DNA from: Methanobrevibacter thaueri | Lineage (GTDB): Archaea; Methanobacteriota; Methanobacteria; Methanobacteriales; Methanobacteriaceae | Assembly: GCF_015062905.1 (NCBI RefSeq) | Contig: NZ_SUTK01000039.1 | Span: 1-14,304, forward strand | Direction of reading: 5' to 3' | DNA length: 14,304 nucleotides | Shown: one piece after another, positions 1-8,169 of the stretch | How the letters are laid out: each line of letters opens with the position of its first letter | How positions within the stretch are numbered: the first letter of the stretch is position 1 | The notes under the pieces: generated by a model | Databases searched by the model: none | The model's input: the letters and a program-made list of their open reading frames with translations, nothing else | Told to the model about the DNA's origin: nothing | Made by a program: the position numbers and the translations under genes

Positions 1-1
1 T

Positions 2-1222
2 TTGAAAAATCCTGAACCTACTTTGGATGGCATTGAAGCGGTTTACATGCCTCCCACATTACCTAGCGATGCGCCGATTGCAAAACTGATTGCAGAAAGT
101 GATGTTAAAGTATTGACCAATGAGGATTTCTCTGAGATGGTCAATGAACTCGTTCCTGTTGATGTCATCGGAATAACCGGATCAATGGGCAAAACCACAA
201 CAACAATGCTTATCACAAGCGTTTTCAAGGCAGCCGGATATAACGTATGGTCATGTTCCTCACTTGCAAACAATCTGGTTTCAGAGACTATCATTGACGG
301 CATAATAACCGGCAAGGCCCAAAACTGCGACATTGCTGTTTTTGAACTTCCTCACGGTACACTGGGTCTTTTGGATAAATTGGATATTAAAATCGGTATT
401 TTATCCTACCTCACCAAAGAGCACCTGAACGAATTCGGCGGGTCCTATGAAAAGTATCTTTTACGCAAATTAATCATTCAGGACATCAGCGAAACATTCA
501 TTGCCAACAGCGAATGTTTGAATGAGACAGATTTGCTTAGGGATGACACCATTTTCTATACAATGGACGATGATGTTGACTTTAAGGGAACTATGGGAGA
601 CAAGTCACTGACAGTCACATATGACGGAGGCGAATTTACAACTCCATTCAATATGATGAGCTACTTCTTTGAAAATGCGGTTGGAGCCGCCGCTGTCGGT
701 ATAAAATATGGAATCAGTGAAGAAGATATCATTAAGGCTCTGTCAACATTCAAAGGCCTTTCAGCGCATATGGAAGATTATGGGGATTATAACGGAAGGC
801 AAGTGATTATTGATGCGGCATTCCTGCCTGACGGCATAAGGGCCACATTGGATTATTTTGAAGGCGAAAGCCTTGTGGTATTTTTGGACCACTTTGACAC
901 CTCCTGGGTGAGGGACAAGGCGGAAGTTGGCCGAATTCTTGATGAATACGATAATATAAAGGCAGTGCTTGCAAGCGGATTTGACGAATCCATTCAAAAG
1001 ACTGAAATCCACATTGCCTATGAGATTTTGGATGCGATTACCAATGAAAAGATGATAAAGGTTGCAACCGACACTCTGGAGGAGGCCGCTGAACTGTCAT
1101 TCAAATACTCTGAACCGGGAGATATCATATTGCATATGGGACCGCTCATATCATTTGATAGGGTCAATATACTAAACAAGATTATGAAAGGACTTAAGGA
1201 CGGGAGCAGAAAATATGAATAA
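2..1222 (+). CDS. Mur-ligase family protein, 5' end cut by window (probable pseudomurein peptide ligase paralogue)
   Basis: This is an ATP-dependent ligase of the Mur superfamily. Such enzymes add an amino acid to a cell-wall precursor through an acyl-phosphate intermediate in the cytoplasm. The P-loop GITGSMGKTTT lies at residues 57-67 of the visible part. In the downstream paralogue the same motif starts at residue 109, so roughly 50 N-terminal residues are probably missing. The first codon seen, TTG at base 2, is then unlikely to be the true start. The central region keeps a Mur-like stretch (LTKEHLNEFGGSYEKY). The C-terminal substrate motif, DYAHNP in the paralogue, is replaced here by DAAFLPDG at about 271-278, so its substrate or activity may differ. 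The stop overlaps the next gene by 8 bases, which suggests one operon and probably a shared pathway. The family is secure; the exact reaction is inferred from the archaeal context. Confidence 0.8.
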   Translation: MKNPEPTLDGIEAVYMPPTLPSDAPIAKLIAESDVKVLTNEDFSEMVNELVPVDVIGITGSMGKTTTTMLITSVFKAAGYNVWSCSSLANNLVSETIIDGIITGKAQNCDIAVFELPHGTLGLLDKLDIKIGILSYLTKEHLNEFGGSYEKYLLRKLIIQDISETFIANSECLNETDLLRDDTIFYTMDDDVDFKGTMGDKSLTVTYDGGEFTTPFNMMSYFFENAVGAAAVGIKYGISEEDIIKALSTFKGLSAHMEDYGDYNGRQVIIDAAFLPDGIRATLDYFEGESLVVFLDHFDTSWVRDKAEVGRILDEYDNIKAVLASGFDESIQKTEIHIAYEILDAITNEKMIKVATDTLEEAAELSFKYSEPGDIILHMGPLISFDRVNILNKIMKGLKDGSRKYE

Positions 1223-2723
1223 GAATACAACCTTCGGAGTCATCGGAGTTTGCGGAGCAAACGGTAACCTGATAGCAAGAGTGCTTAAGCAAAGGGGCTA
1301 TGATGTTGTAGGAACAGACCTGGCATTTAAGAAAGACTGCAGATTTGCAAAGTCCCTGGAAGGATACGACATTGAAGTCTTTTACGGAAACACTCCCGAC
1401 ACATTTTTCAAAAAAGCGGATTACGTTATTCCGCCTTTAAGCTTACCGGCAGATGCCGAAGTAATCAGGAATTGTGAAAAGCCGATTTTAGGCCTGGAAG
1501 AAGTAATTGAAATGATTAAGCCTGAAAAACCGGTGTTTGGAATAACAGGTACCAATGGAAAGACAACCTCAACCACACTCCTCAAGAAAATCGCATATGA
1601 CAATAGCATAAAGCCATGCGAACATGACCTTGAAGGAATGCAGGGCAATGCCGAATTCATTCCGATTCTGCAGTCAAGACTCAACGGGGATGTTGGAATA
1701 TTGGAGGTTGGAACCTTTGGAGTTCCGGGAACCGTTGGAAGGATAGTCAAACATACTGAAATGTCAAGCGGGCTGATTACAAACATCACTCCAGACCATC
1801 TCAATGACCTTGGAAGCTTCATGGATTATGCAAACGTCAAGGCTGAATTCATTAAGGAATTGGGAATAGGACAGCTGATTGTCAACGGACATGATCCTAC
1901 AATTATGGGATTGCTTCGCGAGCTTGATTTCAAGGGTGAAGTGATCACCTTCGGTGTTGATGAGCTTCCGGATTCAATAGGCATGAAGGAATGCGTCTGC
2001 GGACGTGAGGTTGCCGTAAAGGAAATAATTTCAGGTTGCGGATATTACTTCTGCCAATGCGGAGTTACAACCCCTCAGGTTGACTATATTGCGACAAACG
2101 TCGATTTGGCAAACAGGACATTCGACCTTCACACCCCGACTGAAAAATTGACAGTCAAGATGGGAGTGGATGGACTTCACAATGTCTACAACATCACAGG
2201 AGTAATCATTGCTGCTCATGAATTCCTGGACCTGCCTTATGAAAAAATATTGCCTACAATCGCCAGTTTCACAGGTGTAAGTGGAAGAATGGAAGAGGTT
2301 GGCAAGGTTAAAGGCAAGGACATTTTCGTTGACTATGCACACAATCCTGCAGGTGTCGAAACCGTATTGAAGGAATTCAAAAAGCTATTCGGCGACTTTA
2401 CAACAGTGATAACAGTGTCTTCCGAATCAGGCGAGGTCGGTGATGTCGACATATTCAACAGCGTTCTGAAATTCTCAAAGTTCATTGTACCCGCTTCCAT
2501 GGCTTCACAGAAAGTGGCGCTTGAGAAGTTAAGGAACAATCCGAAACTCAATGACAGGATCTTTTTGAACCATGTCGATGACTTTGAAAAGACAGGAACC
2601 TTGGGCGCTTCAGAAGATGAAGTTCGTGACGGTTTGAGAAAAGCTCTAAACCTTGACTGTGAAATGGTGATAGCCATTGGTGAAGCAGCCACCAAATTCA
2701 AGGATATTGTTTTTGAATTATAA
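1215..2723 (+). CDS. Mur-ligase family protein with Cys4 zinc-ribbon-like insert (probable pseudomurein peptide ligase)
   Basis: This 502-residue Mur ligase probably adds an amino acid to a pseudomurein peptide precursor. A Rossmann-like N-terminal domain (GVCGANGNLIARVL, about 11-24) is followed by the ATP loop GITGTNGKTTS at 109-119. The central region has ITPDHLNDLG. The C-terminal domain has SGRMEEVG at 356-363 and DYAHNP at 373-378, both classic Mur motifs. Between the central strands lies C260-x-C262-G, then Y-x-C280-x-C282-G, with an extra Cys275. This looks like a zinc ribbon of the kind known in bacterial MurT, but with CxC rather than CxxC spacing. The ATG lies inside the end of the upstream ligase gene, with GGGAG at 1202-1206 as a modest ribosome site. 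A T-rich stretch (2724-2731) after the stop may end transcription. The family is certain. In methanogens such genes are linked to pseudomurein; which bond it makes is unknown. Confidence 0.86.
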   Translation: MNKNTTFGVIGVCGANGNLIARVLKQRGYDVVGTDLAFKKDCRFAKSLEGYDIEVFYGNTPDTFFKKADYVIPPLSLPADAEVIRNCEKPILGLEEVIEMIKPEKPVFGITGTNGKTTSTTLLKKIAYDNSIKPCEHDLEGMQGNAEFIPILQSRLNGDVGILEVGTFGVPGTVGRIVKHTEMSSGLITNITPDHLNDLGSFMDYANVKAEFIKELGIGQLIVNGHDPTIMGLLRELDFKGEVITFGVDELPDSIGMKECVCGREVAVKEIISGCGYYFCQCGVTTPQVDYIATNVDLANRTFDLHTPTEKLTVKMGVDGLHNVYNITGVIIAAHEFLDLPYEKILPTIASFTGVSGRMEEVGKVKGKDIFVDYAHNPAGVETVLKEFKKLFGDFTTVITVSSESGEVGDVDIFNSVLKFSKFIVPASMASQKVALEKLRNNPKLNDRIFLNHVDDFEKTGTLGASEDEVRDGLRKALNLDCEMVIAIGEAATKFKDIVFEL

Positions 2724-2808
2724 TTTTTCTTAAGAATGCAAAAGTCAGTATTGAATTGCACAAAAAGGGAGGGAAACCATATTACTTTTCAAATGCTCTC
2801 TCTTAACC

Positions 2809-2820
2809 TTTTAATATTAA
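2809..2820 (+). promoter_or_regulatory. TATA box of hef, probable leaderless transcript
   Basis: The AT-rich box TTTTAATATTAA is centred near 2815. Archaeal transcription usually begins about 25 bases downstream, which falls on the hef ATG at 2840. No Shine-Dalgarno sequence lies before that ATG, which also fits a leaderless message. The start site is inferred by spacing only. Confidence 0.55.
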
Positions 2821-2839
2821 ATGAAATTAATATGATATT

Positions 2840-5158
2840 ATGGCAAGCTACATAAATCATCCTTTACTCAAAAAAGATGCAATCGAATCAAGGTTATACC
2901 AGCAGATTCTTGCAGGAGATGTATTAAAAAAAGGAAATACTATGGTTGTTGCACCTACTGCGTTAGGTAAGACAATCGTGGCCATTCTTGTAGCTGCAGA
3001 TAGATTAAATAAAGTTAAAAACTCAAAGGTTCTTGTTCTTGCACCATCCAAGCCATTGGCAATTCAGCACGAGGAAAGCTTCAAGGAATTCATCACCCTA
3101 CCTTGCAGTTCAATTACAGGTGCCGTTAAAACCGATGAAAGGGTTAAAAGATGGGAAGAGTCAAGAATCATATCAGCAACACCGCAAACAGTTGAATCCG
3201 ATTTGTTGAACGGCAGATACGATTTGAGCAATGTGTCCTTAATCGTTTTTGACGAATGCCATCATGGAGTCGGATCATATTCCTACGTATACCTGGCATC
3301 CCGTTATGTTCAGGAATCCAACTTCAATCTTATTTTGGGACTCACCGCCTCTCCTGGTTCTGACAAGTATAAAATCAAGGAAGTGTGCGAAAACCTCTAC
3401 ATTCAGAATATCGTCGTCAAAACTGAAGATGACGCCGATGTTAAGCCTTATTTCAACCCCGTCGGCATTGATTGGGTTAAGGTCAAGATGAGTTCTGAGC
3501 TTGCTAAAATCAAGGAATGTGTTGACAAGGCATTGAAAGTAAGGCTTAAGGCTTTAAAGAATATGGGCATCATTAAGACAGTTTCCGTCGGTAAAGTGGA
3601 TATTCTGAAGGCAAGAGGAAGGGTTCAGGGTGAAATCGCCCGTTCGGCCAATCCGGATAAGGAACTGTTCCGTGCCATTTCTATTTTGAGTGCAGTCATC
3701 AATGTTCAGCATGCCCAGGAGCTGATTGAGACTCAGGGCATCCAGACATTCAACAAGTATGTTGGAAGATTGCGCAAAAAGCAGACCAAGGCTGCCAAAT
3801 CCTTGATGGCTGATGATAATTTTGGCCGTGCAGTCAAATTGGCAAAACAGGCCGAGAAGTATGGATGGGAGCATCCCAAATTGCGTGAAATAACTAAAAT
3901 CCTGAAGCAGGAACTGGGGGATGACGGCCAAACCAAGCTTAAGACTACACGTTTTGATGATAAGAGTGATGAAGGCGCTTCAAAAATCATTGTATTCACT
4001 CAATACCGTGACACTCTTGAGATGATTCACCAAAAGCTTGAGAAGGAAGGCATAAAATCAGCCAAGTTCTTTGGTCAGGCATCAAAGGACGGTGAAAAGG
4101 GTCTTACCCAAAAGCAGCAGAAGGCAATTATCAAGTCATTCAGAATGGGTGAATATGATGTATTGCTGTCAACCAGTGTAGCCGAGGAAGGTATTGACAT
4201 TCCCGCTGTTGATTTGGTGGTGTTGTATGAGCCTGTTCCATCTGAAGTGCGCATGATACAGAGGCGTGGCAGGACTGGACGTAAACGTACCGGCCGTGTA
4301 AAAGTTTTAATCACTGAAGGGACCCGTGATGAGGCCTATTATTGGTCAAGCATAAGAAAAGAGGACCATATGAAGAACCAGCTTATTGACCCTGCTGTCT
4401 TGGAGGAGCTCAATGCTTCCGCCGTTGAAAGGATGGAGAATCAGAAGCATATCAAGGTCATCGAAAAGCCCAAGGAGGAAAATGATTTTCCAATTGTCTA
4501 TGCGGACTCCCGTGAGGGAAACTCCAAAGTAATCAGACATCTGACCGAAATGGAAATTGATGTTAAGGTCAGGTCCATGGCCGTTGCAGATTATCAGGTA
4601 AGCGATGAGGTCGCAATTGAAAGAAAAACCGCTAAGGACTTTGTCGATTCAATCGTTGACAAAAGATTATTCAAGCAGGCAAAGGAATTGTCCGAGGAAT
4701 TCAAGCATCCGATCCTCATTCTGGAGGGGGATGACCTGTACACAGGATTTATCAACCCGAATGCGATAAGGGGAACAATGGCTTCAATAGCTATTGATTT
4801 TGGAATAAGCATATTGCCTACCAGAAACGCTCAGGACACTGCTGCAATGATAAAGAGAATTGCAATTCGTGAGCAGAATGGGGAGCGAACTCCTATCCAG
4901 ATTCGTACAGATAAAAAACCGCTCAGCCTATTGGAACAGCAACTCTTCATTGTCGAATCCCTGCCTAACATAGGTCCCGTAAATGCCAAGAATTTGTTGA
5001 AGCACTTCGGCAGTGTGTCAAAGGTGTTCAATGCTTCTGAAAATGAGTTGCAGGAAGTTGAAGGAATAGGTAAAAAAACAGCAAAGGACATTAGAAAGGT
5101 AATTGATTCTAAATACCTTTATTTTGAAAAGGAAATAAAGGAAAAGAGACTTCTCTAG
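2840..5158 (+). CDS. hef: Hef, archaeal FANCM/XPF-like fork helicase-nuclease
   Basis: Hef unwinds and cuts stalled or branched replication forks. It joins an SF2 helicase to an XPF-type nuclease and acts as a dimer on DNA. The helicase part shows APTALGKT (38-45, Walker A), DECH (138-141, motif II), LTAS (168-171, motif III), VFTQYRD (motif IV region) and QRRGRTGR (474-481, motif VI). The nuclease part has Asp556 in ADSREG and the ERKTAKD motif at 594-600, matching the ERKxxxD active site of the ERCC4 family. Two helix-hairpin-helix segments follow: LPNIGPVNAKNLL from 708 and EVEGIGKKTA near 739. At 772 residues it has the usual Hef length and looks intact. DECH instead of DEAH is a mild variant. 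The ATG is chosen because the protein begins well there and promoter spacing fits. Its stop overlaps that of the convergent minus-strand operon. Confidence 0.95.
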   Translation: MASYINHPLLKKDAIESRLYQQILAGDVLKKGNTMVVAPTALGKTIVAILVAADRLNKVKNSKVLVLAPSKPLAIQHEESFKEFITLPCSSITGAVKTDERVKRWEESRIISATPQTVESDLLNGRYDLSNVSLIVFDECHHGVGSYSYVYLASRYVQESNFNLILGLTASPGSDKYKIKEVCENLYIQNIVVKTEDDADVKPYFNPVGIDWVKVKMSSELAKIKECVDKALKVRLKALKNMGIIKTVSVGKVDILKARGRVQGEIARSANPDKELFRAISILSAVINVQHAQELIETQGIQTFNKYVGRLRKKQTKAAKSLMADDNFGRAVKLAKQAEKYGWEHPKLREITKILKQELGDDGQTKLKTTRFDDKSDEGASKIIVFTQYRDTLEMIHQKLEKEGIKSAKFFGQASKDGEKGLTQKQQKAIIKSFRMGEYDVLLSTSVAEEGIDIPAVDLVVLYEPVPSEVRMIQRRGRTGRKRTGRVKVLITEGTRDEAYYWSSIRKEDHMKNQLIDPAVLEELNASAVERMENQKHIKVIEKPKEENDFPIVYADSREGNSKVIRHLTEMEIDVKVRSMAVADYQVSDEVAIERKTAKDFVDSIVDKRLFKQAKELSEEFKHPILILEGDDLYTGFINPNAIRGTMASIAIDFGISILPTRNAQDTAAMIKRIAIREQNGERTPIQIRTDKKPLSLLEQQLFIVESLPNIGPVNAKNLLKHFGSVSKVFNASENELQEVEGIGKKTAKDIRKVIDSKYLYFEKEIKEKRLL

Positions 5159-5190
5159 AAGTTCCTTTTCATGTACTCATAACTTTTTTT
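5116..5190. terminator. Hairpin cluster spanning the convergent stop codons; candidate bidirectional terminator
   Basis: Two adjacent inverted repeats sit at the meeting point of hef and the minus-strand operon. CCTTTATTT (5116-5124) pairs perfectly with AAATAAAGG (5133-5141). GAAAAGAGACTTC (5141-5153) pairs with GAAGTTCCTTTTC (5158-5170) except for one A-C mismatch and one G-U pair, leaving a TCTA loop. Both genes' stop codons lie in or next to that loop. On the plus strand a run of seven T follows at 5184-5190, as expected of archaeal termination. On the minus strand the sequence is T-rich but has no long run. The terminator role is inferred. Confidence 0.5.
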
Positions 5191-5913
5191 GATAGAATCG
5201 GTATCATTTACTTCAATGATGTAGATGCCATCATAACTTTTTTCTTCTAATTTATTGACGATGCTTTTTAAATCAATAGAGCCTTCACCAAATGATAGGT
5301 GTGCATCATCATCACCAAAATTATCATGCATATGTATGTGTTTAATTGAATCAAAAATCATCTCGTCCGGCGAGTATCCCGCATGGTTGGCATGGCCGAT
5401 GTCAAGTGTCATGGACATGTCAAGTGAAACGAGCAGGTCATTCAGGTCATTCATGTTCTTGTAAAGCATGCCGTCAAATGTGGGCATGTTTTCGATGGTG
5501 GTGAGAACTCCCAAATCACGTCCGTAATCGCCTATTTCCCTAATTGATTCATTTGCAAATTCATAAACGGTATCCAAGAAGTATTTGTTTGCCAGAAATG
5601 TTGCAAGTCCCGGATGGACAACGACAGCTTCCGCATTTATTTTGTTGGCAAAATCAATTGATTCCTTAATCTGCATGATTGAATTAAGTCTGCTTTTTTC
5701 CTGAAGCGCTGCGATATTGACATCCATGAACGGTGCATGGACGGAATATTTCAAATTAAAGCTCTCCAATGATTCAATGTCTATTTTATCGTGAGGATAC
5801 TGGTGAACGATTTCGGCATATTCGATGCCCAGCTCTTCAATGAATTCCAAAACATTTTCCAAATCGTTTTCGATTCCTGCTAATGTAGATGCTCCAATTT
5901 TCATATTAATCAC
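5155..5913 (-). CDS. Xylose-isomerase-like TIM-barrel protein (AP endonuclease 2 / sugar-phosphate isomerase superfamily)
   Basis: This is a single-domain TIM-barrel protein of about 250 residues. The superfamily contains sugar isomerases and epimerases as well as endonuclease IV, and the substrate cannot be told from sequence. Visible motifs are VHAPF (58-62), VVVHPGL (97-103), IENMP (140-144), LDIGH (170-174), HIHMHDN (192-198), FGEG (208-211) and IIEVND (232-237). Glu141, Asp171, His194 or His196, and Glu234 are the expected divalent-metal ligands. The set closer to sugar isomerases and the short length argue against a classical three-metal endonuclease IV. The GTG at 5911-5913 overlaps the TGA of the upstream PIN-ATPase gene, which suggests coupled translation. 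An ATG three codons later (5902-5904) is an equal alternative, since neither has a clear ribosome site. It is the last gene of the hisS operon. Confidence 0.78.
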   Translation of the reverse strand: MINMKIGASTLAGIENDLENVLEFIEELGIEYAEIVHQYPHDKIDIESLESFNLKYSVHAPFMDVNIAALQEKSRLNSIMQIKESIDFANKINAEAVVVHPGLATFLANKYFLDTVYEFANESIREIGDYGRDLGVLTTIENMPTFDGMLYKNMNDLNDLLVSLDMSMTLDIGHANHAGYSPDEMIFDSIKHIHMHDNFGDDDAHLSFGEGSIDLKSIVNKLEEKSYDGIYIIEVNDTDSIKKSYEYMKRNF

Positions 5914-7754
5914 ATTTTTTGAACGGCTGTTATCTTTAAGTCCATTTCAATGGCTTCTATGATGAAGTCGGATAATTCTATTCCTCTTTTGATTTTTATT
6001 TCTCCCTTTTTGGAGGTTGTTGCGGTCAACAGATATTCTCCGTCAATCATGATATCGAAGTTTTTGCGGCCGTTGTCCCTTCCAAGTTCTAGAATCAGCT
6101 GTTTTTTGGTATGCAATATGTCCACTTCGAAAGGGGCCTTATTGATAGGTTTCGCTTCAATCACTTCGACGCCCAGGCTAATTCCAATGCTTTCCTCAAT
6201 CTCAGCAATCCTTTTTCCGTTCTTGCCGATTATTTTTGGAACAAACTCTTCAGGGATATAGATGTTCGCCCTTTCAGGTGAAATGACTTCAACGTCAACT
6301 TTCGCTTTTTTAGGGACAAGCTTTTTGACTTTTCTTAAAATCTCCTGCTCGGCGATCTTGTCGACTGATGACTTATAGCCCTCTTCGCTTCCGGAGCCGC
6401 TCACCAAGTCGATATCCATTACAATGGTCTGCTCACCGTAGGTGTAGATTTCGTTTTTGAGCTCGTCTGTTTCAAAGTCCCTCACTTCAATGACAGGCCT
6501 TGCAAGGTCCGCCTCCTTCATTCCGGTAGGGACCTTTACGGTCATCTTTGTCTCATAGACGCTTGTTACCTTACCGTCTTCAATGTAGATGCTTGTATCA
6601 ACGATTGAAGGGATTACTCCAAGCTCCACCCTTGAAGCTATCCTTTGGATTGCATCGATAGGGCGTGTTGCGTGGACAACACCAATCATTCCGACGCCCG
6701 CAAGCCTCATGTCGGCAAATATGTTGAAATCGGTATTTTTCCTGAGCTCATCATAGATGGTGTAGTCGGGCCTTACAAGCAGCAGTACGTCAGCGGTATT
6801 TTCCATGCTGCCCTCCAATGGGGCGTATTGGGTTATTTCGTCAGGTAATTGCAGGTCTCTTGGGGATTCCATTGTCTTTACTACCTTATTCAGTTTTGAT
6901 GAGTAGTATTTTCCTATTGCCTGTACGAATGTTGATTTTCCTGCCCCTGGTGAACCTGAAATCAGGATTCCTTCTGCATTGGTTCTGATTCTCTCTAAAA
7001 GCTTATCTGATAAGTGGTATTCGTTCAAATCAATGTTTGCAACAGGTCTGACTGCAGTTATCTCCAAAGCTTCTGAAAATGGAGGATATGCTATTGAGAT
7101 TCTGTATTCCCTTGACTGAACAACAAATGACCCTTCCTTATCGCTTTCCAGATATGTTTTAGGGTCGCTTTTTGCCTTGTCAAGAATCTCATCCATGATC
7201 TCCTTGAGTTCCCTGTAGCTATAGCGCTTTTCATTCAATATTACAAAGTCAATGTGTCCGGGTGTCCCTTTTTTGGCCATCGGCACAACATTCTCCTTCA
7301 GATGGACGGACATTGTTTCGTCATCAAAGTATTTTTCAATTGAAAGCGGCTTTATCTCATATTCCTGTTCATGATAATAGACAGGTATTCCCTGTGACTT
7401 TGCAACTTCCGCCTGCACTTTGTCATTGGTTACAAGGATTCCCATTTCGCTTCTTGCCAGGTCCCTTATGATGCCGTCTATCTCGCCGCTTTTGGCATAT
7501 CTTATATCGTAATTTGTAGGCCTTTTTCCTTTAAAGCTGACTGCCAGTTTGCCTTCATCCTGCAGTTTCTGCAGTTTCTGAAGTTCTCTTAATCCCCTAT
7601 GGCCTTCAGATCTGTTGGCATTGGCCTGATGTTCTAGTTCACAAACCACCGCTTCAGGCACAATTATTTCCGGAAAATCAAGCTCATCCCTTTCTATGAT
7701 TTCAGAAATTGCACCTATGATTACGGCGCTTGTGTCCGGTATTATACGTTCCAT
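5910..7754 (-). CDS. PIN domain-P-loop ATPase-KH domain protein (archaeal PilT-like ATPase family)
   Basis: This 614-residue three-part protein has an RNA-processing look. The N-terminal PIN nuclease domain has acidic residues Asp7 (PDTS), Glu39 (CELEHQ), Asp93 (EIDG) and Asp111 (VTND), the usual PIN catalytic set. The central ATPase resembles secretion or pilus-retraction ATPases and has GSPGAGKS at 267-274, followed by conserved-looking acidic and basic stretches (DYTIYDELR, DMRLAGVGMIGVVHATRP). Near the C-terminus VPKIIGKNGKRI holds the KH GxxG loop as GKNG at 510-513, a single-strand RNA or DNA binding fold. The family is widespread in archaea (as I recall, COG1855); its cellular role is not settled. 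An LQKLQKLQ run near 58-65 reflects a short tandem DNA repeat. The ATG lies one base after the hisI stop, and the 3' end overlaps the next start, so it is mid-operon. The link with hisS and hisI suggests RNA or translation work, but this is inference. Confidence 0.88.
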   Translation of the reverse strand: MERIIPDTSAVIIGAISEIIERDELDFPEIIVPEAVVCELEHQANANRSEGHRGLRELQKLQKLQDEGKLAVSFKGKRPTNYDIRYAKSGEIDGIIRDLARSEMGILVTNDKVQAEVAKSQGIPVYYHEQEYEIKPLSIEKYFDDETMSVHLKENVVPMAKKGTPGHIDFVILNEKRYSYRELKEIMDEILDKAKSDPKTYLESDKEGSFVVQSREYRISIAYPPFSEALEITAVRPVANIDLNEYHLSDKLLERIRTNAEGILISGSPGAGKSTFVQAIGKYYSSKLNKVVKTMESPRDLQLPDEITQYAPLEGSMENTADVLLLVRPDYTIYDELRKNTDFNIFADMRLAGVGMIGVVHATRPIDAIQRIASRVELGVIPSIVDTSIYIEDGKVTSVYETKMTVKVPTGMKEADLARPVIEVRDFETDELKNEIYTYGEQTIVMDIDLVSGSGSEEGYKSSVDKIAEQEILRKVKKLVPKKAKVDVEVISPERANIYIPEEFVPKIIGKNGKRIAEIEESIGISLGVEVIEAKPINKAPFEVDILHTKKQLILELGRDNGRKNFDIMIDGEYLLTATTSKKGEIKIKRGIELSDFIIEAIEMDLKITAVQKM

Positions 7755-7755
7755 T

Positions 7756-8169
7756 TTAATACACGTCTTCTGGGTTGATTATTCTCTCTAAAATGATTTC
7801 CAAATCATCATCGTTCAGGTTTTCAATATCAATTTTATGCTGTGTGTTCAGTTTCCTAAAGAAGCATGAGCGGTAGCCTTCATGGCATGCTGCACCTGTC
7901 TGACTGATTTTTAAAATGATTGCATCCATGTCACAGTCTACAAGGATTTCCTTAACCTCCTGGAAATGTCCTGAGGATTCTCCCTTAAGCCATAACTTGT
8001 TTCTTGAGGTGCTCCAATAATGTGCTTTTCCTGTTTCTATTGTTTTGATTAATGCTTCCTTGTTCATGTTTGCCAGCATAAGTATTTCTTTTGTCTCGGC
8101 ATCCTGTGCAATTGCAGTGATGACCTTAACGCCATTTATCTCATGCCTGAAGTTTATTTCCATGTTCAT
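7756..8169 (-). CDS. hisI: Phosphoribosyl-AMP cyclohydrolase
   Basis: HisI carries out the third step of histidine synthesis, hydrolytic opening of the adenine ring of phosphoribosyl-AMP to give ProFAR. It is a cytoplasmic zinc- and magnesium-dependent dimer. The 137-residue length fits the stand-alone archaeal and bacterial form, not the HisI-HisE fusion. The signature runs from AHYWSTSRNKLWLKGE (49-64) to HEGYRSCFF (96-104). DCDMD at 78-82 gives the Mg-binding aspartates 78, 80 and 82, and Cys79, Cys95 and Cys102 are the zinc ligands known from the M. thermautotrophicus enzyme. The ATG at 8167-8169 overlaps the hisS TGA (ATGA), implying coupled translation. A second in-frame ATG at 8161-8163 is possible. 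Nothing looks damaged. Confidence 0.95.
   Translation of the reverse strand: MNMEINFRHEINGVKVITAIAQDAETKEILMLANMNKEALIKTIETGKAHYWSTSRNKLWLKGESSGHFQEVKEILVDCDMDAIILKISQTGAACHEGYRSCFFRKLNTQHKIDIENLNDDDLEIILERIINPEDVY

Noticed and set aside
7558..7587. Short tandem repeat in the PIN-ATPase gene (CTGCAGTTT copies)
   Set aside because: It encodes a helical LQK repeat in frame and is best explained as protein sequence, not a DNA element.
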